Positions 44,492 through 55,367 of a DNA stretch of 64,000 nt are shown here, piece by piece. Positions within the stretch are counted from its first letter, which is position 1. Each line of letters begins with the position of its first letter. The notes below the pieces were generated by a model. That model made no database searches and was not told where the DNA came from. It was given only the letters and a program-made list of their open reading frames with translations. The translations under genes and the position numbers were made by a program. The stretch is from Amorphophallus konjac (lineage: Eukaryota > Streptophyta > Magnoliopsida > Alismatales > Araceae). The stretch is from the NCBI GenBank assembly GCA_022559845.1, contig JAHNEJ010002207.1, positions 1 to 64,000 of the forward strand, given 5' to 3'.

Positions 44492-46852
44492 ATGGCACGC
44501 TTTGGCAGAGATGGGCGAGTCTCGAGGCGGCTGGCTCGGGAGGAGGACCACTGGGTGCAGCGGACTGATTGACCGATGCGCCCTTTAGATGCACCTGTGA
44601 TCAGCGTGGCTAGTATAGAGCAGTTGGACCGGGGCCATCTAATCGTGGCGGAGGGTCCGATTGGTGAGCGGATAGCTGGAACAGGGGCCGTGGAGGTGGC
44701 CTGAATTCTGGAGGCGGGCAACTTATACAGTTCTGACCGGAGCGGGGGCTATCCATTGAAGTTCCCCCTTGATCGCCACCTGCTTGAGTTCATCCGCAGC
44801 TATGCCCCTCGTGGCGCGGAGGAGGGCGACTCGCAGATTCCGGGAGCTTGCCGCCGGCTTGAGAGGGCCATTCTGATCGGCATGGACAGCCTGCTTGGCA
44901 CCGCTTTCTGCAGCTACCCAAGCTTTTCAGAGGACTACTGGAGGTAGTGCCAGTTTCCCAGCGTCGAGTGTCTAGGGTTCTTCGGCATGGCGGAGCAGTC
45001 TGGAGTCAGGGTCGGGCCGATTGGCCCTATTAGCTGGGATCTGCATGGCCACCATCGCACAGAGACAGAGGGGATTGCTGGATTGGTGTTGGAGCCCGCT
45101 GGTGTGTAGTATGCTGGAGAGGGCTACGATGACCACAGTATGTTGAATGGGATCATGCGGCAGACCGTCACCAGCTGGTATGGCCACTGGACAGTGATCT
45201 CGTCGCATTACTATCGCCAGGGTGCCACAGAGTGGTTGATGGGGATTGTCCACCACTACCGGGTGCTACTGGATCGAGCTGGGATCAGGTACGCGGTGAC
45301 TGCCGCTCTATACGCGTACCCGTGCTACACTAGATTACTTCAGGGCTTGCTGGAGCGTTTCAACCGTCATTGGAACACGGTGGCGACAGCAGAGGGGGAG
45401 ACCAGTCTCGACTTGTGGACTTTGTTCCAGATCTCCGGCTTGCCAGTTGTCGGCGAGGGATATGAGGAGGAGGTGCTAGATGACCTCCACCGCAGTCACA
45501 CTAACGGACTGGGGAGATACCGAGTGCCTTACAGTTACCGGTATCTGATAAAGACTTGGAGAGATTTGGCTCTGGAGGGGAGAGAGAGAGCTGCTCAGAC
45601 TCCCTGGGTTCCACTGAATGTTTGGGTCCGTCACTTTTACAACGGGCCGTTCTGCTTCTACCAGGAGTTTGCCAGGGATCAGACTCCATAGGAGGAGTAC
45701 ACGGAGGTGAAGCTACGCTTTCGGACGTACTCCAGATATGTATATGCGCCACGGGAGGGGTGGAATCCCCATGGTTTGCCAGATGCGACATATCTTGCAG
45801 CATATCTGACATATTGGCTGGCGACCTTCGTAGTTCCTCACGGAGAGGACAGACTGTTGAGAGCCGAGCTGTTGTGGCCGGCTTGCTTGTTGGCTGAGGG
45901 GAGGCAGTTGACTCTAGCTCCTGCTGCCCTGGCCAACGTCTACCAGGGGTTTGGAGTTCTGGCAGCACACTCAGCGCCGAGGGAGAGGAGTATACTTCTG
46001 CCGACCCACTACCTTAGTGTGTGGGTCGGGTTACTGTTCCCGGGACTAGTGACGCGGGGTAGTGTGGCGAACCCGACGGCACCACTTTTGCTCAGCTTTA
46101 CTGGGCAGTCAGATGGCGACACAGAGGAGCAGCTGGAGGGGGCCAAGAGGGCCCTTTGTTACCTGCCCGCCCGGGGCTAGGAGGGACTGCCCTTTGACAG
46201 CGTAGCGAGGGACTCTGGCCCTTTTCTGGGGGCTTCAGGTGGAGGGGCGACCAGCGCCCACCCCAGCCAGGGGACCGCCAATGCGAGATCGCGAATTGAG
46301 TGGATACTGAGCACTCGAGCAGCCGTGTTGGCATTGCACCGGTCGGTGACGAGCTTCTTGGAGCCGTACTACCCACATCGCTTCGCCAGAAACTTCGGGT
46401 ACGACTAGGGGATTCCGCCGAACAGGGAGTTCCATCTGACATGCAGACAGTATAAGGGCAAGGACACCCACCTTCTTGCAGCGGCCTGGTGGGATTTCTA
46501 CTGTCGTCGGGAGCCAGAGCGACTTTCGATGCCGGGGTAGGGTCGTCGGGGATGATTCGACGTGCACTACGCCCGGTGGTGGTTCGGGCATAGTCACCTC
46601 TACCGACAGAACGCCTCCGCGATCAGGAAGGCGGAGGAGAGTCACCTACTGAGGGAGGATCTACCTCCCATTGCACTGGATGAGGGGTACTTGAGGACCC
46701 GTGTTGCTCGGATCCGCAGAGAGGTCGAGCGGATTGCGGCGCAGTGGCCCCGGAGTGGCCGGGGTTCGTCTTCTGGGAGCCGAAGCAACGGAGGGGCACT
46801 AAAGCCCCTGGGTCGGGCATCGGCGACTGCGACTGGAGCGAAGGTGTCTTGA
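44492..46852 (+). pseudogene. Plant mobile domain (PMD) gene 2, one exon, nine nonsense codons
   Basis: A single frame runs from ATG 44492 (MARFGRDGRV) to TAG 46850. A pyrimidine-rich stretch ending CAG just before the ATG looks like a splice acceptor. It is clearly paralogous to PMD gene 1: TAEGETSLDLWTLFQISGLP, YSYRYLIKTWRDL, AAYLTYWLATFVVPHGED and a FLEPYYPHRFARNFGYD block match gene 1 in order. In-frame stops occur at 44570 and 44702 (TGA), 44945, 45107, 45689, 46178, 46406 and 46538 (TAG) and 46553 (TGA), yet the homology shows no frameshift over 2.36 kb. It lacks the downstream exons of gene 1. The ends of its host element are not identified. Confidence 0.75.
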
Positions 46853-47060
46853 CCGAGGGCACCTAGGGCTTGGTGGACTCAGTTCCTGGCGGATTGTGGC
46901 ATCCGGGGCAGAGGGTCGCTGGACCGGGAGCTCCCACACGGGAGCTTTGCCGATACAACGGTCGATGACTGGAGGTGACACATCGCCCATGCTGTTGGGT
47001 CAGCTGGAGGATAATATTATATATATCCCATATATATATTATGTATATATTGAACACACT

Positions 47061-47065
<5 letters not shown>

Positions 47066-47098
<33 letters not shown>
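47066..47098. repeat. (AT)n microsatellite
   Basis: A pure AT run; the preceding 80 bp is also TATATA-rich. Confidence 0.95.
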
Positions 47099-47102
<4 letters not shown>

Positions 47103-47139
47103 ACTTTTCAACCCCTTTCCTGCGCAAGTCACGGCGGCT

Positions 47140-47460
47140 GGCAGGCGGTCAAACGGGGCAGGCGGTCCAAGCTAGGCACGTGGCCAGCTGGCCAGGCGGG
47201 TGGGCGCACGCTGGCGCACTGGCCCAGGCGTGCCCAGGTGCGGGCGCAGCTGCCTGCGGGCCGGCCAGGCGCGGGCCGGGTGCGGGCCAAGAGCGGGCCA
47301 GGTGAGGGCGCGGGGCCGCGAGTGCGTGGGCGCATGGCCGGGCGCAGGCACGCGGGGCGGAGGCGGCGATGGGCGGCGGGGCCGGCGTTGGCGGGGCTGA
47401 TGCCGCCGGTGGCCGCGCGTGGCGGGGCTGGCTGCAGGGGAGCTGGCCGTTGCGGCCAGC
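47140..47460. repeat. GC-rich GCGGGCC/GGCCAGG minisatellite
   Basis: Imperfect 10-16 bp units such as GCGGGCCAGGTGAGG and CTGGCCAGGCGGGTG are seen. It lies directly beside the AT microsatellite, giving a very sharp composition change. ORFs here are artefacts. Confidence 0.7.
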
Positions 47461-47479
47461 AATCTTTTTGAATTCGGGC

Positions 47480-48230
47480 ACGGGCGACGATGTCCGTGCC
47501 GCGAACGTGAGATATATTATATTTTTTCTATGTTTTTTTCTATCTCTTAACCGAGAGAGATTCTTCCATTTTCTTTTCTTTTTTTCTCTTTTTTTCGCTC
47601 TCTCTTCTCTCTCTCAACCGAGAGAGCTTCCTCTATATTTTTTTCCACTTCTGACAAACAAGAAAAAGAAGGGGGAAATATGACGGGGACGTCGGAGTTG
47701 ACGGAGGCGCCGTTGTCGGGCTCTGATTCTAAATTTGACGCGGACGGCGTCGGAGGATGGATCGACGGCAACTTCAGGATGCGAACAGGACTGGATAACT
47801 CGCTACCTCACACAGCTCGGCCTCACGTCGGACGGTCTCTCACCGGACGACACTCTCTTCTCACAAGGAGTTGGGAGGGAAGGAGGGAACAAGAGGGAAA
47901 TGCCTCTTACGTGCAAGTCAAAATCTCATTTCATTCAACATGCTAAACCATTACATTAGCCCCCCCTTATATAGGAAAGTCATAACTTTCAAACCCTCAA
48001 GCTTTCTTAATTGCATCTATATCCTAGCCTAATAAAACAAACCTCACCTACCAACATGTGACTTGGACCAAATAAAATAAAATACTTTGACTTTGGTGGT
48101 TTAATATTACAAATATTACCATAGTAAAATACACATAATACACACATATGCAATACATACATACTCAATACACAAATAAAATACTCAGGATGCCGAGTCT
48201 TCAGGAAGCCGAATCTCCGAGCCATAAGCT
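47480..48230. other. Unassigned region, no gene seen
   Basis: It contains two AACCGAGAGAG blocks (47548 and 47617) in a CT-rich tract, then AT-rich sequence. No domain is seen in any frame. Confidence 0.35.
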
Positions 48231-49588
48231 CGGGGCGGTCGGGGCGGTGCGGCGTCGGCTCCGAGTAGTGGGTCTGGTAGTGGGCCCAGTGTCCCCACCA
48301 CCAATGGGGATAAAGGGCTGACCGTTACAAATCTGGGAAGAACCCAAATTTTGGTCAACCGCCCATAGGGGTTCGGTCGATCGAAATTCCCAATGATGGG
48401 AGATTTCAGTCTGTAAAATTCCGGTCAACCGTCCAACCCGTGTAGGTCGACCGGCAGCGGCAAAAACCCAAAAACGTGATTCTGAAACCCGTCTAAACCA
48501 AGTCAACTTGTGCCTAACTCTTACCCCTTTACCCTTGGATTGGTGGGAGACCTATTGGGGGTCCTTTTGGAGGTTTCTAGAAGGGTTATACTAGTCTTTT
48601 GATGCCTCCTATTTGTATGCATATGAGAGCTACGAATTTCATAAGCCACAACCCTAATGTGTTCATGGTTTTCTATCTTGCAAGTGAAGAAAAGGAGAAA
48701 GGAAGGAAGAGCTCAAGCTAAGGGAATATGATCTACATCCAGGAGGATTTGGAGATAGTGCATGAAGAGAAAATGAAGCGGATTGAAGAGAGAAACGCAT
48801 TGACGTTCAAATCGACGGCATCCGACTTACCTCCGACCCGAGCATCAAAGAACATTATCATTCGGCCTTGGAAAATAAAGGGGGATCATTTCCACATCTT
48901 ATATCTATTCTTTGGGCTGTGTTCCATGATTTATAATCTGGGTTGAGCTTGCTTTGAACATTTGTTTAATTTCTGAAAGCATACTCTGTGTGTATGTGAC
49001 CGTCTGTGTATACGGTCGTGTTTGATCACCTACGTGCAATCGTGTATGTCGTTGTGCTGCGTTTGTTGTAGCGTGTGTGTGTGAGTGTTGTGATCCGGTC
49101 GTCGAATCGTGTTGGAGACTTTGTCTCCGTGTGTGTGTGTTGGGGCGCGTCCTCGTGTGTGTGTGTGCAGGCGTCATCCTGCGTGTTGCTGGAGCGTCAC
49201 CTTCGTGTTGGGGATTTATCCCTGTGTGTGTGTTGGAGCCTTGCCCTGTGTTGGGGAGTCTTTCCCGTGCTGGTTTATCCAGCGAGTGGATCCTTACCGG
49301 TTTGGTAAGGGGTGGACGTAGGGAGCCTGTCGTGGTCCTAAACCACATTAAAAACTCTTGTGTCTTATGGTTTGCATTGTGTGATTGTGTGTTCCTTGCT
49401 TACTCCATTTAGTCGATCGTGTAAGATCGGAGAGATTGAGTGAACTTAAATTACTTTGTTAAGTTTATTTTCTTCAATCTCGTCAAACTTGTTAATTCCC
49501 CTTAGTTAATTTTTAATTTGTCATTTTTAGTAGGGGACAATTCAACCCCCCCCCCCTTTCTTGTCCGCTCGTCTACCCGGGACCAACA
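48230..49588 (+). repeat. Possible Ty1/copia (Maximus/SIRE-like) LTR fragment
   Basis: It contains GGTCAACCG and GGTCGACCG motifs (48350-48460), GT-rich text, and a terminal pattern of AATTCAACCCCC, a C-run, then TCTTG...GACCAACA. These resemble the 3' portion of Maximus/SIRE-type copia LTRs. No PBS or partner LTR is visible, so the call is weak. Confidence 0.3.
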
Positions 49589-49619
49589 ACATCATGGTGT
49601 AATATGAGATTTACTAAGT

Positions 49620-50395
49620 GTAATGTCGAAATTGGCGTGTCTACAACCCCGACTAGTTGTGTACGGTGTCTTAGTTTCTGCCTGGGGTGAGTAGGGAGAC
49701 ACCTGAGGTTGTGGACTAAGTCGTCAGCGGACGCATTTGGCCTTACTTCTAGTAGATAGTGCTCCTGTCACTCGAGTGTAGCGACCCTAATTTCTTACCG
49801 TTGTGATTTAGTGTTCATACGGTCGAGGGTGTCCTTTTGTACGACATTGAAATGTGGTTTGCTTTAAATAGCCGTGGTACATGTGTGACGAGATTACTTT
49901 CCTTTAATTGTTATTTGCTATTCTTTTATGTTATAATTACCGTACCAAATTGCTATTTGTTGCATCGTGTATTTATCGTTGTGAGGTGGGGATCCGCAAG
50001 ACTCTTACTGAGCCGATGAGACGAGACTCACCCCCTTTTTTATTTTCAGGTGAGGCGCGGCTCGCACGTTGTGCTTCTAAGGCTTCACGTGGAGCCGACG
50101 GTCGGGCTTAGTACCAGTTTGCCAGAGACAGGGTATGCCCCGTGGCCTTGTACCTTTTTCCGTTTACTGCATTTATGTATGGACATATAAATTATGGATT
50201 GTATAATTGTTAAATTATATAATTTTTTATTTCTTGCATTAATTATGTTAAGCATGGTTGAGTTGCAATTATTTTAGATTCTTATACAATGCCACACCTA
50301 CCCTTTAACTCTTTCGAGCCCCCGGCTCTTGGATGGTGGGCTAGGATCTAAGAATATCAAGGTATTTCTCGGTATTCGGATCTTGGGTCGTTACA
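49620..50395 (+). repeat. Truncated chromovirus LTR fragment (A/B/C family)
   Basis: It matches the reverse complement of the first roughly 0.9 kb of the element C right LTR. It contains the GTACGGTGTCTTAG and TTTTCAGGTGAGGCG blocks and the terminus TTGGGTCGTTACA. It is more diverged than A-C, so older. No internal region follows it. Confidence 0.75.
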
Positions 50396-50937
50396 GTTAG
50401 GCTCTTCCCAAAACCATGCAACCGACCTTTCTTCGGTGGGTCGGCTACCGCCATCCACACCTCAAGATCTAACTCTGACTACTGCGTAGGCTCCTCCCCG
50501 TACTTCTCACTCATCCATATGTCATATGACTCCTACAAATTGAATCAAAAAGATTGTAAATTTCATAGTAATCATTCATATTTGAAATAGAATATATATA
50601 TATATATAAACTTAATGTCACCTCGGCAGGCTCCCTCGTTGATGTACTCATTCGTCCCCTTCTTTTTGTTGGTTTTGTCGAACATCTCTTAGAACGAGGG
50701 TTCGTGGTTGAGCTCATTTGCCTATTTTACAAATCACATAAAATAAATGAGGATATATACTAATAAAATATAAGAAAATTAGAAATATTATTTACCATTC
50801 CATGTTTTTTGCTCCCGAAAGAGACGGACCCACCTGTGTGCACATTCGCATCCGATTGTTTGGCCGAATTTTCTACTGCTTGTTGGGACTTATTTTTCCA
50901 CCGGTCCTGGGCCCATTTGTCACACATCCCCTCCTAA

Positions 50938-51731
50938 CGGGGTGTTTGGTTGCAATTTTTTGACCTCTTTCTCTCTCAAATTTAAAAAAGAGAGAGAAAT
51001 TTTAATCATGGGTGTTTGGTACTACTCTCCTAATTTTTAGGGAGAGAACCAACTCCCGTACAAATCTTTCTCAAAAAAAAAAATAACTCCTGACCATTTT
51101 TTTTTTTGAAACCGTTCTCTTCTCCCCCGTGCGTCCCCTCCCCTGTGACTCATCCCCCTCCCCCTCCCCCTCCCCCGCCCGACCGTTCCCCCCCTCCCCG
51201 GCGGATCCCCCCTCCCCGGCAGATCCCCCCCCTCCGGCTCCGGCACCCCCCCCCCCGCGCGCAGCCCCGCCCCTCCCCCTCTCCCCTCCGGCTCCGCCCC
51301 CCCCCCCCCGCGCGAATCCCCTCCCCCCGGCTCCGGCACCCCCCCCCCCGCGCGCAGCCCCGCCCCTCTCCCCCTCTCCCCTCCGGCTCCGGCGCCCCCC
51401 CCCCCCCCCCCCCCGCGCGCATCCCCTCCCCTCCCCCTCTCCCCTCAGGCTCCGGTGCCCCCCCCCCCCGCGCATCCCCTCCCCTCCCCCTCTCCCCTCC
51501 GGCTCCGGCGCCCCCCCCCCCCCCCCCCCCCCGCGCGCATCCCCTCCCCCTGCGGCGCCCCCTCCCGTCCCCAACCGGCTCCAGCGCCCCCCCCCCCCCC
51601 CCCCCCCCGCGCGCAGCCCTCCCCTCCGGCTCCGGCGGCCCCCTGCGGCGCCCCCTCCCGTCCCCGACCGGCTCCAGCGCCCCCCCCCCCCTCTCCCCTC
51701 CGGCTCCGGCTACCCCCCTACGACGGCGGCG

Positions 51732-51771
<40 letters not shown>

Positions 51772-51940
51772 AACCATCGGAGGTGACAAACACATCTACA
51801 TAAATTTTAAAATTTAAGACAACTCTGCCAAACAGAAAGTGTCAATTTTTATCAGTTTTAAACTTTAAATCAAAAATTATCTTTACACAATTTTTTAGAT
51901 AGATATAGATTTAAAAAAAAAACTGCTCCCAAACACCCTG
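50938..51940. mobile_element. Harbinger/Tourist-like non-autonomous DNA transposon (1003 bp)
   Basis: The termini are CGGGGTGTTTGGTTGC and, reverse-complemented, CAGGGTGTTTGGGAGC. A 3-bp target duplication TAA flanks it (50935-50937 and 51941-51943), typical of PIF/Harbinger. Removing it with one TAA rejoins the transposase frame on the opposite strand, which confirms the borders. The interior is a C-rich satellite with no transposase. Confidence 0.85.
51121..51765. repeat. Extreme C-rich satellite with (CT)n tail inside the Harbinger-like element
   Basis: Units of about 50-60 bp combine a C-run (9-20 C), CGCGCGCA, CCCCTCCCC and CTCCGGCTCCGG. The tract ends with (CT)n at 51738-51769. On the - strand it is a series of long G-runs. 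Pro-rich and Gly-rich ORFs here have no coding support. Confidence 0.9.
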
Positions 51941-52199
51941 TAATACTCCTTATTCATCCAAACAGGGTCGCGCTCTTTCCAATAGTTGGTGTATGCTGGG
52001 TTCTCAGAATCTTTCTTCGTCTTTTCTCATGCATTGAACAACGTCTGTGTATCAATATTTTGCGGTCTTATCCCAGACATACCGAGCTCATGTCTCGTGG
52101 CTCGTGAACCAATATATCCGTTGCACAAAAAAATGTAAGTTATATAAGTTAGTATACTAAAATTAAGAGTTCAGACAGAGTAATTTAAAAGATTAAATT

Positions 52200-52600
52200 A
52201 CATGTCATGAGCATGTTGAACATTAAATCTCGTACACCCATTGAAAAATATTTGAAGAAAATGACCGGCCCAGGAATATAATGTTTGAACTTCTCGACAA
52301 TATGACTTGACAAAGTTGATTTTAAGCCAAAAGGACAAAAAAAAACATCCTTTGCCTACCCCTTTACTTAGTAATATCACGACGGTACACGGAGAAATTT
52401 GGCAAAGGTTACTGAGTAGAATGTGTTTTTTCGAATAATTTTCCCAAACACGACTTTTGTTTCTCCAACATCATCATGGAAATTCATTTTACCGGTTACA
52501 TCTCTGCAAAAGCTATTTTTTGAAAAATCACATTTAAACCACAACATTTCCAGCGTTGCAAACACAAAATAAACCCATTTCCAGTCTTCAACCACGAATC
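52200..52600. other. AT-rich spacer between transposon remnant and ICMT gene
   Basis: No coding or repeat signal is seen. This is where composition switches from the GC-rich transposon block to genic DNA. Confidence 0.4.
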
Positions 52601-52905
52601 AGAGCCCATTTCCCAAGGACCAACGGGGGCGAGCCCACCGAGGCAACGGGCATCCGGATTTTCCCCAGACGCAAGTCTTCCCTACGGAATCGCATCCTTT
52701 ATACCCGATTCGGGTGGGTCGAGAACTCGGCCGAGACCGAGTTCCGGTGGCGCGCTGAACTCGTGGTGGGTGTCCTCTGTAACTCCGGCGTTTTAGCTTG
52801 GGGGGGCGGTGGTGTCCTTACTCTCCGCGAACTCGTCCAGAAAACCCTAGCGCGGCGCCGGCGGAGGGGATCGGAGTGGTCCTCCTGGAGGGGAGGGCGA
52901 GGGAG

Positions 52906-55367
52906 ATGGCGGCGGCCTTGCTGGGGTACACCGCCTGCCGGCAACTGTCGCAGCTCCTCGCCGCCGTCGTCTTCTTCCACGGCTCCGAGTTCGCCCTCGC
53001 CATTGCTTTCCATGGCAGATCCAACGTCTCCCTGAGTTGTGAGCGCTCTCTTCCTTTTCCACAGAGCCTCAATTGCTTGGGGAATTCTTTGTACGTCGAT
53101 CTTGTGTTGTTCCAGGTATCTAGGTTCTGCATCGTAGACGTTATTAAGATTTTAAGGGGGGCGTTGTTTTTCTGTGTATATGCTATCGCCGACCTCGTTG
53201 TTCGATTCGAGAAGCCAAAAAAGGAGGCATTTTTTTTTATTTTTCCCAGGATGGCTGACCTGGTTTAAAACTATTCAAATAGGCCTGAAGCCTGATCGAC
53301 ACCTTATTTACATCCATTGACTAATTGCAAGGCTGACGTCCTAAAATTTATGTCGGCTGCGGGGAGTTTGCATTGTTTGGAACAAGATTGCCTCTTCAGG
53401 CTATCAGTAGAACTTGGCCTTGGGATTCTTTGGGTTTCTAATTCTGCATATTCTCCATTCAGTAGTCTGTGCAAACGGTTGCCATGTTCATTAATGAAAT
53501 GGTTGCTGATGAACTCTTTATAAAACTGATGGATCAAGATAGTTCATCTGGGTAATATGGGGGGGGGGGGAGAGAGAGAGAGAGAGAGAGCGCTTATTGA
53601 GCCAGTGTCTGTTGAATAAATAAGGACGTCAGGAACATCCAGCATTCTTGCTTAATCAGTGAATAGAAAGTCACATGTTGTAAAAGCGTACACTAAATCA
53701 TTAATTGTGAGATCATTTCTTTTGGTAACTGTGAGATCATATTTTGACTTTGCAAAATTCTTCGTGGTTCCTCCTATCAGCTCTCTTGATCAGTAGGCAG
53801 TACATTGTAGCAATGGCTTGTGCCTTGCTAGAGTACACATTAGAGATCATCATCTTCCCAGAACTGAAGGAGCAGTGGACATTAAGCAACATTGGTCTGC
53901 TGATGGTGTTGATTGGCGAGGTGATACGTAAAGTTGCTGTTATAACAGCTGGCCGTGCTTTCACTCACAACATCAAAATCTATCATGAAGAACACCATCA
54001 GTTGGTTACACATGGAATTTATAGGTAATCATATGTGAAGATTTTTGCCATATATTCTAAGAAGACTTCTGCATAAATTCTCCCCCCTGTAATCTTCTGA
54101 GCGAGCTGCAGCCATAAGAATATCCTGTTCCAAGGTCCTCTTTAATCGGTCATGCTTCTGCACTCATTGAAGTTTTTCTGCATGATATAAAATGCATAAT
54201 GAAATTTTTGAGGAGTTTTTTGCGTTTTTTTCCCTCCCCCCCTTTTCCCATATTTCTAGCGGCTAAGGGATCTCAGTTTACAACAACATAAGGTTGTGGA
54301 TTTCCTCAGTCCATATTTGGTAGGTGCAACATGTTGGGAGAATACAGAGTCTTGGTTCCACAAACGCAGTTAAGTTTATTAGACAACTTACATAGTGAAC
54401 TGGAGTTACAGCATTGTTATGCATTTGTAATCTATAGTTACAGTATCACTTGTCTTTTGCTATAGAACATCTTTGTAACTTAACTACTTTCAATTCCTTG
54501 TTAACGAACTCAAATAGTCACCATATAATAAACAATACCTTGGAAAAATAACTCTTATAAGGCTGCACAGTACGGTCCAGTGTCAGTTCAAATTCCAGCA
54601 TAGACTTTCTGATTATATGAATCTGAGAGTTCTAGATTGATGGTACAACAGGGTAGCACATTGTGCAAGACTATGATTAGAGGGTGGTTTCGTCAAGCTG
54701 TGCTTATTTATTATCAACAAGTGGCATTACTATATCTTCGTCATTAAATATCATCTATAATGTGTCCATTATTGGATGGTTGATAAAGAAGGCATCCCCA
54801 TTCGGAGAGAGAATCATTATTCTACACTTCTAGTTAATAAGCTTTTACCATGGATTGCATGATATTTTCTTCCCTCTTCTTTGTTTCCTGGTAAGATTAA
54901 CAAGTTTGTATATGCATTGATCACGTTCTCAGGAATAACTACAAACATGCAATGTAATCATTCCTTCATTTCTTTTGATAAAGAAAGGTTCTTGGATTAA
55001 TTTATGTTTTTGTTAACAGGTTCATTCGTCATCCAGGATACTGTGGTTTCTTTATATGGGCAACTGGCACACAAGTGATGCTTTGTAATCCCATATGCAT
55101 AATAGCTTTCACTGCAGTTACATGGCGGTTCTTCTATACAAGGATACCGTATCCTTTTTTGACTCAGAGATAGAAGTCAGGTTTCAATTCCTCATTATGT
55201 TCCTTCAACAAGCTACTCTTATCTACTTTGTCTTTGATGCATGCTAGTTTTTTATCCTTATCTAACACAAAAATAGATACGAAGAGTTCTTCTTGAGGCA
55301 GTTTTTCGGGTCTGAGTACATTGAATATGCAGAGCAGGTTCCATCTGGTCTGCCCTTCATCAAGTGA
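52906..55367 (+). CDS. ICMT: Protein-S-isoprenylcysteine O-methyltransferase (ICMT)
   Basis: Four exons, 52906-53038, 53781-54024, 55020-55148 and 55277-55367, join in phase through GT-AG introns to give 198 residues, the usual length for plant ICMT. The start MAAALLGYTACRQLSQLLAA is the only ATG giving the conserved N-terminus. The enzyme (EC 2.1.1.100) carboxyl-methylates prenylated C-terminal cysteines of CaaX proteins in the ER membrane using S-adenosylmethionine. Hydrophobic segments lie at about 11-30, 48-65, 80-98 and 135-160. Family landmarks are ITAGRAFTH, EEHHQLVTHGIYR, RHPGYCGF (129-136) and the YEEFFLRQFFG segment (170-180), including the RHP and paired EE residues of the cofactor site. 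No damage is seen. It stands alone at the edge of the transposon block. Confidence 0.95.
53559..53590. repeat. G-run plus (AG)n microsatellite in ICMT intron 1
   Basis: A run of about 12 G is followed by about ten AG units, inside the 742-bp first intron. Confidence 0.9.

Larger units (their letters stand above)
50500..52110 (-). pseudogene. Plant En/Spm (Ptta)-type transposase fragment, split by an insertion
   Basis: On the - strand the pieces read NIDTQTLFNA*EKTKKDSEN, then PAYTNYWKERDPVWMNKEY, then MCDKWAQDRWKNKSQQA with VHTGGSVSFGSKKHGM. After an intron-like gap a further piece reads EMFDKTNKKKGTNEYINEG. The HTGGS and K-rich NEY blocks are typical of the plant transposase (Ptta/En/Spm) family. 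Three in-frame stops and a 1-kb insertion (50938-51940) inactivate it. No CACTA termini are seen nearby. Confidence 0.65.

Noticed and set aside
48728..48946. Small ORF with a charged helix (MIYIQEDLEIVHEEKMKRIE)
   Set aside because: It is short, isolated and inside a probable LTR fragment, with no homology I recognise.
51106..51786. Long proline-rich ORF (and glycine-rich ORF on the other strand)
   Set aside because: It is produced by the C-rich satellite. It is open in several frames at once, has no conserved domain, and lies inside a non-autonomous transposon.
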